Shown here piece by piece: positions 35,789-46,921 of a DNA stretch of 64,000 nucleotides. This stretch comes from Lotus japonicus. Lineage: Eukaryota; Streptophyta; Magnoliopsida; Fabales; Fabaceae. The notes beneath the pieces are model-generated. The model did not search any database and was not told the origin of the DNA. It saw only the letters and a program-made list of their open reading frames with translations. The position numbers were made by a program, and so were the translations under genes. The stretch spans positions 102,641,760 to 102,705,759 of the forward strand of contig NC_080041.1 of NCBI RefSeq assembly GCF_012489685.1, read 5' to 3'. The first letter of the stretch is position 1, and each line of letters begins with the position of its first letter.

Positions 35789-35928
35789 GAAGAGAAAGCT
35801 GCAAGACTTGAGGCATAAGAGAATGGAAATTTAGCTTGAGTGAGATCAGATAAGGAAATACGTGATCTCAGACAACATCTTGAGATGACACATGAAAAAC
35901 TCGGCAATGGTGTTGATTTTCGTCCTTA

Positions 35929-37278
35929 TTAATTGTTTCAATTGTTTCATTTGGTACAAGGATAATGATAGACAATGATATTTGATTCTGTGGGGCATAA
36001 TGCATTATGAGATTGGAGATGTGTTCTAATTATCTATAGCTTTCTCACCTCGAGTCATTTAGTATGAAACTGAATGATTTCTGCTAAATCTTAATGTGCC
36101 TTTCATCAATGATATTTACTTTTTCTCATGTGGATAAATTAAATAAGCTTTTTTATTTTTATTTGGTAGTAATAGTTAGTAGTGATTAGGAATGGGAATG
36201 GAGATCCTCCCCTGCTGTTAATAAGGGGAGGTCTGTTATGAATATGGAAAAAAGATAACAAGGAAATTGTGCAGGGGATGGAGATTTTACTTGTTCTTGA
36301 AAATTAAAATACCATAATCATACAATTATTTTTTGCATATTAAAAACTAGATTAAAATAATTTTGAAATGAACTAAAAAAACATTTCAGCTACTTTTGTT
36401 TACAAGGTTTCGTTTTTAAATTATTGAAAACTCGCAACTATGCTGAATGGTTTAAACCCTTGAAAATGGGGGCTGATCAGGATTTCTTGTTGTGCTCTAT
36501 TGTTATATCCTTAAAGATGGGTTTGGATGGGATCAGGATTTTGTACTTTATCACATGAGAGTGATGATCTCATATTTTTATTAAATCAAATCTTTGTTTT
36601 GTTTAAAAAATTATTTAAAACCTTATTCCTTTCATGTAGGCATGTAGCTTGAAAAAACAAAATCCTAAAGTTTTCTTTTAATAAACGAAACTATTGACAT
36701 GAAAACAATAAATTAAACACTATTAACACAATAACGTGAATCCACCACAAGAAGAAGTTGATTCAACTTGTTCCGCTATGGAACTAGAGAACACACAGAG
36801 CTGAATTTTCCACCCCAACTATTAGATTTCACACCCCTAATTTTCGGATTTTCAAGTTCCGAATTATTTCGGAATCTTATATTTCGAAATTAATTCTTGA
36901 TTTGTAGTGCAAAATACATGTAACAAAAAATACTTCGGAAACCTTATTTCCGAAATATTTCGGAAACTAAGTTTTCGTAAGTGGGGTGACATTTCTAATG
37001 AGTGGGGTGTCAAATCCAATGATCGAGAACACAGGCTAAACAATTCAAGAGTGAGAGAGAATGAAACAATATCAGGAAAATGTAAAAGTGTTGGATCCCC
37101 CACCGCTTGGGCGGTGTCTTTTATTTATACTTGGGTTTTGATCCGTTGGGTCATGGGTTGCCCGACCCATTATTTACATAGTATCAGTAAGCCCAAAGCT
37201 GTATAATATTGGTACGCCCATACCAGACCACAACTCAACTAGAAGTAAAGACAAGTTCCAAAGATCTAATTGAAAATA
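35929..37278. other. Intergenic region without supported gene
   Basis: AT-rich. A dense set of TTTCGGAA / TTCCGAAAT motifs in both orientations lies at 36838-36985, likely the core of an old palindromic element. No coding sequence is supported. Confidence 0.5.
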
Positions 37279-38560
37279 GGCTTAATCCAGTTTTTGGTCC
37301 CTAACCTTTGTCATAAATATGACTTTAGTCCCTCGTCGGAGTAAAGGTGGGGATTGGTCCCCAATTTTTAGCAAAATGATTGGTTTTAGTCCTTCTGACC
37401 GGTTGGGTCAACGCCGGAGCTCCGCCAGCTGATGTGGCCCTTGCCACGTCATTTAATGAAGTCCAAGTGTTTTTTTTTTCTTATTTAAAAAAATAAAATT
37501 AAAACACTATTAACCCTCACTAATTAACTTCCTTTTTAATTAATTCAAAAAAAAAACCATCTATTATCTTATCAACATCTTCTTCTTCATCTTCTTATTC
37601 ATCTCCTTCAACCCAGGCAAATGCTTGATCTAGCACTTCTTTTCACATTTTTCGCATCATATTTCTTCCATTTGTAATCATCATCCACCCTTTTTCTCAC
37701 GTTGAATTTGTCGGTGACCATTTGTAACCATCATCCACAGAATCAATATCTACTGCAACATGATCTTTCATTCTTAGAGTTCCAATTTTTTTTTGAGAAT
37801 CCAACAATTTTTCACCAAAAAAACCCCAACATTCAGCGCCACTGCCACTAACCCCCTTCTCACCCAACAACATCACCACCGAAAACTATAAACCTAGAAT
37901 CGCATGACACATCAAACCCAATCCCAGCTAGATGGCCAGATCTGCGTGAGAACGGTTTAGAAGAGAACAGGTGAGGGCTTGGTTCGAGATCTGCTAGATG
38001 GCCTCCGTCTTGTTCGCACGCCCCCGCGCCGCCCTCCTCTCCCTCCGGCGCGTTCAGATTTGATTGTTCTCTGTTGTTGCAGACTTTTTTGTTTGTTTGT
38101 GTTCTGAGAAAAGAAAAGGGAAAACAGAGAGAAAGGAGAAGAGAAACACAAAGAGAAAGGGGAGGAATTAAATGGAAGGGGTAATAAGTGAGGTAGAAGA
38201 AGAAGCAAAATGGCACTGACACTCCTTCCAGATCCGAAAAATTCCTCAAAAGATCTGGGGATTTTTCCTCCTTTCCAGATTAAGTTAAATTTCCTTTTTC
38301 CAGATTTTTTGGTTTTTATTTTAAATAATTTTTTTTTAAATTAATTAGGTTTTTTTTTGAAAAAAAAGCCACCTGTACCTCATTAATTGACGTGGCAAGG
38401 GCCACATCAGCTGGCGGAGCTCCGACGTTGACCCAACCGGTCGGAAGGACCAAAACCAATCATTTTACCAAAAACTAGGGACCAATCCCCACCTTTACGC
38501 CGGCGAGGGACTAAAGCCATATTTATGGTAAAGGTTGGGGACCAAAAACTGGATTAAGCC
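37279..38560. mobile_element. MULE-like element with about 170-bp inverted repeats
   Basis: Left arm 37279-37450 (GGCTTAATCCAGTTTTTGGT, GACTTTAGTCCCTCG, CTGATGTGGCCCTTGCCACG) returns inverted at about 38388-38560. Flanks TTGAAAATA (37270-37278) and TTCAAAATA (38561-38569) match at eight of nine positions, a MULE-size target duplication. Between the arms are pyrimidine-rich and GC-rich stretches (37560-38250) with no recognised gene. Confidence 0.82.
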
Positions 38561-40798
38561 TTCAAAATACAAACCCAAAGAAGCAAGCTTATGTTAAAAT
38601 AACATAGCTTGACCAAAAATAAAATCAAAAGGGTTAAATACTTTAATCGTCCTTGAACTTTAGACATCGTTTGAAAACCGTCCCTCGCCGGAAAATTATC
38701 TGAAAATCGTCCCTGAACTATTGAAAACTAATTTGACCCGTCCCTCCGGCCGCCTTAGCTCCAGTAAGAGCCTTTTTTTAATTTTTATCCATATCTGAAC
38801 TTTGAGCGAAATCTGAAAACCGTCCCTTTTTTATTTTTATTTTTTTAAAATTGAAATTCCCTAATTTCTAAGAATTAAATCTACCTAATTTTAAAATTCC
38901 CTAATTTGAAATTTGAACTTTGAGCAAAATCTGAAAAATTCCCTAATTTGAAATATGAAAATTCCCTAATTTCTAAGAATTAAAATTCCATATTTTTTCT
39001 GTTCTAGGAATGAACATTGAAGAGAGGTATAGTACCTAGAGGTAGAGGGATTGTGCTAAGAGAGAATGAGAGTGAGAGAGAGTGTGCTGAATTTCGAGTG
39101 TTATTTCATCAAATGAGCAAAAAGTCCCCTTACACTTGATAACTACCTCCTATTTATAGAGCTTGGGTACTACCTATTGGGCCAATTGGGCCTCCGAGGT
39201 CAAGGCCCATCTGAAGGCCAGGGCCCCGCCTCAGGGCGGGATACATGCTGGGCGTTGCCCCTCTAGGGGCTCGCCCAGTCCACTAGTCCACAAGACACCG
39301 AGCTCGAGGTATGAGAGCTAAGTGTGTCTTTTAAATGCTTTTACATATGTCTTACAGTACACCGGAATCTGCACTGCCAACATGGCTTGAGAAAAGAGAA
39401 GTAAACTATATCGCCAACATGGCGTGAGCAAAAGGAAACTAGCATTTTCAGTTACCCAGTCCACTGACTTGACGAGCAACCCGAGCTGGCAAGTCCACAA
39501 GTCCACAAGCGGCGAGAACGATTACTTCGTATTGGCGATAAGTTGGAGCAGGTGTATGATCGTTCGCCGGCGGGAAAGGTGGCAGGCATGGGTCATGTGC
39601 TGATCATTCAATCATTGACTGGCGGTAACCCCGGCGAGCGACTGAACTTTGTTGTTGGTGTCACCTGTCAGGCGATGGTGTTTGATCTTTATAGTGGCGA
39701 GGCTTTTCGCGCTTTCCCTTATTTTAAAACCCTTTCAAATCCCTATCTGCCCCACGTGACTGCCCCACGTGATGTGTCGGTTACATCAATTTCCCTCTTT
39801 CTCCGGAACCGTCACTTCACCTTTCATAACCGTCCCATCGTGCGCAGTAACTCCCCATTTGTAACACCCCGATTTCCAGGTGTCACTTTAGTAACCAAAA
39901 ATAATCTTTACGCGGAAAACAGGTAATTTTTTTTTTCGTTTTCTTTCCTTTAAATCAAAACGATAAGGAAGTAAAGACAAAACCCAACTACTAAACTAAC
40001 CAACATACATCAAATATAAACATGTACAGCCTCAGCTGCACTCCCACGTCACGCGCACTCGCAGTGACTCCAAAGCAGTGTGCCCGTAGGCAAATATCTA
40101 CAGACCCAGAAGTGTAAGTGAGAAAATTAAAATTACAAACCACTAGGAGAAAGTCGGCCTCAATATGGCCTAAGCAAAGACCCCTATGGTCCAACTGACT
40201 CACTGTGATCCCTCAGTAAGAGAACCACACGAAAAGTCATGCGTCGGAAACCTACCCGATCCCAAAAGCAAAACGAATCAGAGCTCTACACAAAACATGA
40301 CGCCTGCCCAAACCTAACCTCCCAGTGCCAAACCCACAACGATCTGAAGTCGGCAAGTTGAAGCTCAACTCTATGCGCCATAGAACTCCTTTCGTCAGAC
40401 GTCCACGCTCGTCAGTCCGGTCCCCCATGCCCCTTCCCCGATACGTCGCCCGGTGACCAGCTACATCGATCACCCAAGCGGTGGGGGCATCCCGATCCAG
40501 CAGCTCATATCTGATCCCCCCCGAGGGAGAGACCGTCGAGAACCAGTCGACCATCGACATCTGGCAGCAGGCCGACCGCCCAAACACAAACATACAAACA
40601 AAGCCAAGGCGCTAGGGTCAACTCACAGCAATAAGTACATATACACTCAACATGTGACGGGGTATATATATAAGTTGTTATATAAGCATATAAGTAATCC
40701 TAGCATGTTATGGCTCTAACATTGCTTCAATAAACAAACAGCACACAGTCTCAGTCAGCATGCATGTATGCGTGAAATGCACAATATGAATCCGGATT

Positions 40799-41025
40799 TG
40801 TGACGCGTTCCCGTTCGCCACAAGTGAAGCATTCCCGTTCTTCACTATGGATGGACCATTCCCGTTATCCATCCTGGATGAACCATTCCCGTTATTCATC
40901 CTTGGTGAACCATTCCCGTTATTCACCGTATGATGAACCATTCCCGTTATTCATCATTTATGCAAGGTGAACCATTCCCGTTATTCACCATGATATGCAC
41001 AGGTGAACCATTCCCGTTATTCACC
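40799..41025. repeat. Array of eight covarying hairpins, left LTR
   Basis: Eight units each place CATTCCCGTT (mostly CCATTCCCGTTA) between complementary arms: TGTGacGCG/CGCCACA (40799-40822), GTGAAG/CTTCAC (40824-40845), GGATGGA/TCCATCC (40849-40874), GGATGAA/TTCATCC (40876-40901), GGTGAA/TTCACC (40904-40927, 40966-40989, 41002-41025) and TGATGAA/TTCATCA (40931-40956). The loop stays constant while both arms change together. In the LTR sense (minus strand) the loop reads TAACGGGAATGG. Confidence 0.92.
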
Positions 41026-41111
41026 CGATTGAATGCAACGTGGTTAGCCAAACAACGAATCGCCCTTACCACGAAAGTGTTTAGCTCACAACCCAATCTC
41101 AACAAACCCAT

Positions 41112-41325
41112 GAGTTAGTGTCGGTCAATACAACACAACTCGGAGTAAGTGTCGGTCAATACAACACAGCTCCACCAACAAGAATACACAAGGGTCTAGT
41201 GTCGGTCAATACAACACAGCCCAAACAACAAGAGCGCTAAGTGTCGGTCAATACAACACCGCTCCAACAACAAGAGAACCCAAGGGATTAATGTCGGTCA
41301 ATACAACACAACCCCATCAACAAGA
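41112..41325. repeat. Five spaced copies of GTGTCGGTCAATACAACAC, left LTR
   Basis: The 19-bp core (with an A or G start variant in the last copy) recurs at intervals of about 36-52 bp, each followed by a variable spacer, often containing CAACAAGAG. The right LTR holds the same at 48174-48387. Confidence 0.88.
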
Positions 41326-43459
41326 GTACGTAAAGTACTCGGTGACTTTCAATCATCACCATAGCTCACCTTAGTGGCTTTCCCCAATTCCAATAACTCA
41401 CAACAAAGGTCGACTTTTCCCCGTCTTTCGTAAATATTTTCCCCTTCAGTTTTCTTATACTTAAACATTAATAAAAATGATTTCAATTCAGATTAGTCAG
41501 GTTATGAGTTTATTTCTCAAAATCTAGGTTTCCCAAGTCTTTAGTTTACAAAATTCTATTCATTCTAGGTTTTCCGAAAACCAACCACCCAAAAGAAGTT
41601 TCCCGGGGAAAGTCTAAGTAAACCAACGAATCCCAACAAATGGCTAAGTCCCAAACCCCTCGTTTGAACTTGCCTAGGGTTGCTCATCCAACCCGAAACA
41701 TCAAAGATCACCAGATCAATGAATCTCCACTCCGAAGTCGCGTCAAAACGCACAATCCAACAAAGCACAACATCACAACATCAGTTCATCAACATAATCA
41801 ACATCAAAGTAAAGCATAAGTCGAATTGATCGACGCCTATCATGCATTCATAGCTAATATATAGTAAGTTGCCCTAACCTCGAGCTGTTCCAGCTTCGCA
41901 AACAAAGTTCTTCTCAAACAATTGCTCTGAGTCTTCCAAAGTTCCCTCAACTGAACCTCGGAGAAAAACAAAGCAGAATCCAAACAAAATCGATTAGTTC
42001 GATCGCAAAACAATACATAAACGATAGACAAAGCATTAAAGCTTCAGAATAGGACAATCAGGTACGAAAAGACAAGTTTTCGAAAACGAAAAACTCCCCC
42101 CCTTAGGGAATAGCCCATGGCCATAAGGAGAAAAGAGCTTCGGCTCTTTTTCTTCGATCAAATCAGTTTACAAGGTAGTTTTAGGGTAAAACTAAGGCAA
42201 AGAAACTGTCAGAACAATTTTCGGACAATCGGGCCGAAATATGACTATCCAGGGGCATTTTGGTCCAAAATAAAGGCTCAAAACTTCAAAGTTATCAGTT
42301 CTGAAAACAAATTTGACAGCAATGATCCTCATGACATCCGTGACAACAAATCCTAAAGGCACGAAGTCAGATTAAGTCTTTTTGACAATAAAGTTTCGAA
42401 ATGTGAGACAAAAAGGGTTTTGAAACAGTTTTTCAGATCCTGGACAACTGGATCACAATCAGCGTTTACTGACAGAGGTTTTAGGCTCATGGGAACCTAG
42501 AGAACATAACCCAAGCGAGAAATCGAAGAAATCAGACAATTTTAGAAAAAGCTCAAAACTGTGAGCACAGAAACGACTTCAGAAACGCAACAGAAACAAC
42601 AATCAGAGGTAGGAATCGTGTTAATTACCTCGATACCTAGAAGTAGGGACGAACTGCACGAAGATTGGTCAAGATTTCGCGAAAATCTCTCCTCTCCCTC
42701 TCTCTCTACAATTCTCGGCCAAAATGGGTGAAATGGAGAAGATATTTGCTTTTTCGCGCTATTTATAGGCGGGTGAAATCGCGGAAAAATGAAAATTTCG
42801 CGATTCCGATTTTTGCAGCACGATCACCGAGAAATTCTAAGAGAGATTCTGGCGTCGGAATTCCAGAACTCAAAACAAATATCTAGGATTTGGGAAAAAC
42901 GATATCGAAAAACTCAAAAGCGGTGTCGGTTAATCTGCCCCGAAAAACTACTTTTTGCTGTGATGCTCAAACGACAAAACTTCCTACTGAAGAAAGATTA
43001 GAAACGTCGAAACAAGTCTGGCAACACGGACGGAATCTTCGTTAGAAGTCTCGAATAGAAAAAGTCTTCATCCATCGCTCAAAACTAGGGTTTCGAAGCA
43101 AAGAAATTAGCGTCGGCGGACATCCGAAAAGTGAAACCTATCGTGCGTACAGTCCAGAGTTCCGAAATGAAACGCTGGTCGATGGAAAAATAAAGAGAAT
43201 CTTTAAATTTTCCGAGAGTTCGAAATCTCACTCAAAACGTTGCTTTAAGAGCGAAATAGCCTATTCTGGACACGCTCGCCATAAGGCAGGTGTGCAGACG
43301 ACTCGCACTAACTCCGAAAACAACTACGCAACATTCCTCAAGCAATTCCTGAACTTTCTTCTTCATTAATCTTTCTCAAATGTCAAACTCCTGTCACGCT
43401 TACACTGATTCTACGTGTGAGTCGGAAACTTAACTTGTTCTGAAAATCTAGGTCTTACA

Positions 43460-43475
43460 ATACTCCCCTCCAAAA
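43460..43475 (-). other. Polypurine tract of the Ty3 element
   Basis: On the minus strand GGAGGGGAGTAT directly precedes the LTR start TGTAAGACC, where second-strand synthesis is primed. Confidence 0.8.
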
Positions 43476-43705
43476 AGAAAGTTTCGTCCTCGAAACTCAG
43501 AGTTCTGAGAAAGTCCGGAATACAGTTCCTCGATCTTATCTTCCAATTCTCATGTAGTATTGCCTGTGTCATTGTTCCTCATACCCTTTACTTAAGCAAT
43601 CTGTTCTCCCCTTAATTGTTTCACTCTTCTATCCCCACTGCTAACGGTCGGCGTCTCAAAAGACAAAACATCATTCAACCTCATATCGTCTGGCTCGATT
43701 ACTTG
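43476..43705 (-). pseudogene. Chromodomain-type C-terminal tail of Ty3 Pol
   Basis: Minus-strand reading gives LSFETPTVSSGDRRVKQLRG, then after a stop ELEDKIEELYSGLSQNSEFR and GRNFLFGG. Chromovirus integrases end in a similar VKQLRG...W-ELE---YP-L...GRNF series. The tryptophan codon before ELE is a TGA stop here. It supports placement in the chromovirus clade (Tekay/Del-like is a guess). Confidence 0.72.
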
Positions 43706-45844
43706 CGTCGGACCTCTGCTTGAAATGATACCGGTTGGCACTCCGTGCAGTCGCACAATCTTAGCCACTTACTTCTTTACTTTCGGTCGTCCGAAATTCT
43801 TCTTAAACTCGGTGCCTCTCTGTCATCTTAAGGTAAATACTCAACTCGTCCTCGTGATCTTCATCTACAGTCCAAAACTCCACTTGTCCGTTCGATAACT
43901 CCTAGACGAAATATTGCGTTGGAATCTAATAGTCCATTAACGTCACATCCAACTTCGTAACTATCATCACTCGCACAATGAAATCAATCTCCTACTTAGT
44001 CACCATTCGAATTAAAAATCGACTTATGTCCTTATTTCTTGTCCTTCACTAATCTTATCCCCTTCAACATCAAGTTATCATCAACTTATAAGATAATCCT
44101 CTTCTTAATATCTAACAATCCATTATTATCGTCTTCTTCCTTAGAACTTCCCTCACTCAAACCTATTTACACTTACTGAAATCCCTAACACTTCGCACAA
44201 ATCAAGACTTATCCTCTAGAAGATTAAATCATAACTATACCTCAAGGGACTTAACTAGCCATCTTATCATCCGATCCTTCAACATTCTGAGATTTAACTC
44301 TTACCGTAACCGCTAACACCACCAAATCTCTTATGTGTACAGGAATCTCAGCTCTCTAGGACAACCTTAGCCCTAGGATTCTTATTCAACTTTAGCAAAA
44401 TTCACTTGTTACCCGTAATGTGCACCATCAAAATCCATAACAAAGTTTCATTCCCTCTTAGGCTCTGAGGAACTTGTCCAAACATAACAACTTCAAGTAT
44501 TCATCTTAATACTAACACTTTCCTTTTTGTCACTCCATCACCATCTCGTCACTCAACTTCTTAATCTCTCAATCAAATTCTGACAACCTTCGAGTCTTAC
44601 ACACCTTAGACAGACATTCATAGATTTAAAACCTAAACCTTCACCAAGTTTGGTCCTCTAATGACCTTTAATCCTTCAATACTTCTTAAATGAATATCCG
44701 TTTCTTAAAAACTATAACTCCTTCACTTACCCAAACGACCTGATAAGTGTCGTCATGCTTCCACACTCACCACTTGGTCCTGCTATCCATAATCATAACC
44801 TATTATGCTAACATCATTCAAATCTTATCACATGGTCATTATGTCCGCAATCTCATAATCAACATCAATCGATCACCGACCTTAACACTCCACACAACCC
44901 AGAATTCCTTTACTTCAAGATCTCTCTTATACTACACCTCAATGGTCTTAACCCGAAACTCACCTTCAGGTCTTCAATCTTCTAAGATTCAACTCCTATT
45001 GTCACACCTACAACCATAAGATCTCCTACTCGTACGTGATTCTCGGCTCTCAAGATTCAATCTTAACCCTAAGATTTCAATCCAACTTAGTAAATCTCAC
45101 TTAGTAATCTCAGCATATTTCCTTGGAATCCATATCACCAACCTCAAGTATTCAACTTATGCTAAAACTTTCTTTCTCCAACTTAATCATTAATTCAACA
45201 CTTTTCAAATGAAAATTCATCTCTTAAGACTATAATGTCTCCACATATTAATCAAACGCTTAGCGAAACTTATTGCTCGAACTCGACTATAACAATCTAG
45301 TTCAGAGTTAATTCTTCTCACTCTTGCTACCATCAAGCTATCATCTAAAACCTGATTAAATCCAACTTATTTAGTCTCTAACAATTCCACTCAGCAATCA
45401 CATAACCTATAACTTCATAACTTCCGAGAAACTACTTAATACTTTTCCAGCACTAAATCTCTTGACTTGGTCTACCTCTACTTGGAGTAATCACACGAAC
45501 TAACCAATCAATGTCTATACGACACTCATCGACTTCCACAGATTCAAATCTTAATCTTTTACAATCAAATGCTTAACACGAACTTTCCTCCCAAATTCGA
45601 CTAATCCTCAATCAATTCAAATTCATCTTACCCGTCCTTCTATCAAAGTCCATAACCAGCTGTGATTCCGAATATCACCCCCTCAATATTAGGTTGATCA
45701 GGCCTAATCCATCGAAGGTGGAAATTTAGAAAAACCCACTGGAACAGACAATGAGTTCCTAACATCCAGTAACCACAATTATCCTGATATCAAGTTCCTA
45801 ACGATTCCGCTATGGAACCACACACCCTCAATCCATGTAAAAGA
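43706..45844. other. Decayed internal region of the Ty3 element
   Basis: No long frame survives where RNase H and integrase are expected on the minus strand. The plus strand is pyrimidine-rich with recurring CTTATC, CTTAACTC and CAATC words, which looks like heavily mutated or rearranged Pol sequence. Confidence 0.55.
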
Positions 45845-46513
45845 TTAATCCTTCCTCGTCAATTGAGTCAAAGGTCCAACAATCTTGGCAAATCCCTCAA
45901 TGAAGCGTCTATAATATCCAGCTAAATCCACAAAACTTCTGATCTCTGTCACCATCTTCGGTTGCTCCCAAGCCAAAACAGTCTCCACTTTCGCCGGATC
46001 CACAGCTATGCCCTCCTTCGAGATAGCATGGCCTAAGAAATTGACTTCCTCCAGCCAGAATTCACACTTGGAAGGGTTCGCATACAGCTTTTTCTCTCTC
46101 AACACTTGTAAAACTTGGCGCAAATGTCCTTCATGTTCCTTCGCGTCCTTCGAATAGATCAGTATATCATCAATAAACACCACCACAAACCGATCTAAGA
46201 ACTCATGAAAGATGCGGTTCATGCAATCCATGAAAACAACAGGTGCATTTGTCACTCCAAACGGCATCACTAAGTACTCGTAGTGTCCGTAACGTGTTCT
46301 GAATGCAATCTTCGGTATATCCTCAGTCTTCACTCTGATCTGATGATAGCCTGACTTCAAGTCTATCTTGGAAAATACAGCAGCCCCTCGTAATTGATCC
46401 ATCAAGTAATCTATCCTTGGCAACGGGTATCTGTTCTTGATCGTCACCTTGTTCAGTTGTCGATAGTCCACACACAATCTCGACCTTCCGTCTTTCTTCT
46501 TGACTAAAAGCAC
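45845..46513 (-). CDS. Ty3/gypsy reverse transcriptase core (partial Pol)
   Basis: Open frame of 222 residues containing [20 protein letters not shown] near the start, [11 protein letters not shown] (about 49-59), MPFGVTNAP (84-92) and the catalytic FIDDILIYS (114-122), then KCEFW, FLGHAIS and [11 protein letters not shown] at the end. The YxDD-type box is intact as F-I-D-D. The frame is also open upstream in the same phase ([13 protein letters not shown], to about 46560), so the first listed codon is not a real start. It breaks off after PLTQLTRKD, before RNase H. The remaining frame suggests recent shared ancestry with an active element rather than function. Confidence 0.9.
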   Translation of the reverse strand: MLLVKKKDGRSRLCVDYRQLNKVTIKNRYPLPRIDYLMDQLRGAAVFSKIDLKSGYHQIRVKTEDIPKIAFRTRYGHYEYLVMPFGVTNAPVVFMDCMNRIFHEFLDRFVVVFIDDILIYSKDAKEHEGHLRQVLQVLREKKLYANPSKCEFWLEEVNFLGHAISKEGIAVDPAKVETVLAWEQPKMVTEIRSFVDLAGYYRRFIEGFAKIVGPLTQLTRKD

Positions 46514-46906
46514 TGGCGCTCCCCACGGTGAAACACTTGGTCGAATGAATCCCTTTGCCGAAAGATCCTCTAACGACTCCGCTTCAAAACTAAACGCCCT
46601 AAAATCCTACGTATCGTACCCATAAGGAATTTCCCTGAGATCCTAGCTTCCTTATCAACGCGTCGGTAAAACAACTTCCTAGCTCAGCGTGCTATTCTAG
46701 ACCTCGTGTAACTTCTATAGTTAATTCACGAGCAACTTTGAATAAGGTCCTACTAGGGATAATAATCATAAGATCTTAGTCTAAGTAGTAACGCAAACCA
46801 TTAGAGCGAAAATCGCTCTGCAGACAATCAAGTTTCACTCTTTGCAGAGTCACACAACCTAGCACAGAAGACCTATTCCCCAAAGACTCCCAAAAGACTC
46901 GACTAA

Positions 46907-46918
46907 GCTCTGATACCA
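46907..46918 (-). other. Primer-binding site, initiator methionine tRNA type
   Basis: TGGTATCAGAGC on the minus strand, three bases after the 5' LTR end. This is the standard complement of the plant initiator methionine tRNA 3' end. Confidence 0.9.
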
Positions 46919-46921
46919 CAA

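Larger units (their letters stand above)
33360..35928 (+). pseudogene. AIG1/GIMAP-type GTPase, split C-terminal fragment
   Basis: 33362-33444 follows a TTTTGTAG acceptor and reads FESKLRETTLRLEQQIAEEK then AARLFK and a stop. The same region resumes at 35789-35928 as EEKAARLEA, stop, ENGNLA, stop, then SDKEIRDLRQHLEMTHEKL. This is the coiled-coil C-terminus of plant AIG1-like immune-associated GTPases. The 21 bp AGAAGAGAAAGCTGCAAGACT occur at both edges of the 2.3-kb interruption. The GTP-binding domain is not in the window. Two in-frame stops in the right part confirm decay. Confidence 0.75.
39860..43459 (-). repeat. 3' LTR (left copy) of the Ty3 element
   Basis: Begins TGTAACACCCCGATTTCCAG and ends CTAGGTCTTACA on the plus strand. 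Contains the hairpin array 40799-41025 and the GTGTCGGTCAATACAACAC repeats. A TATA-like TATTTATAGGCG lies at 42761-42772 on the plus strand. Confidence 0.93.

Noticed and set aside
37860..38249. 129-codon minus-strand frame with a hydrophobic start
   Set aside because: It lies within the MULE-like element in pyrimidine-rich sequence and resembles no protein family. Capture of a 5' UTR is possible but unsupported.
39000..39112. LTR of the 39000-54947 element
   Set aside because: The second copy is inverted, not direct, and no primer-binding site or polypurine tract adjoins either copy, so it was described as a terminal inverted repeat despite the TG...CA ends.
40799..41025. CRISPR-like array
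   Set aside because: Repeated short cores with variable neighbours superficially resemble repeats and spacers, but the host is a plant, the variable parts are complementary arms of 6-7 bp, and the array lies in an LTR.
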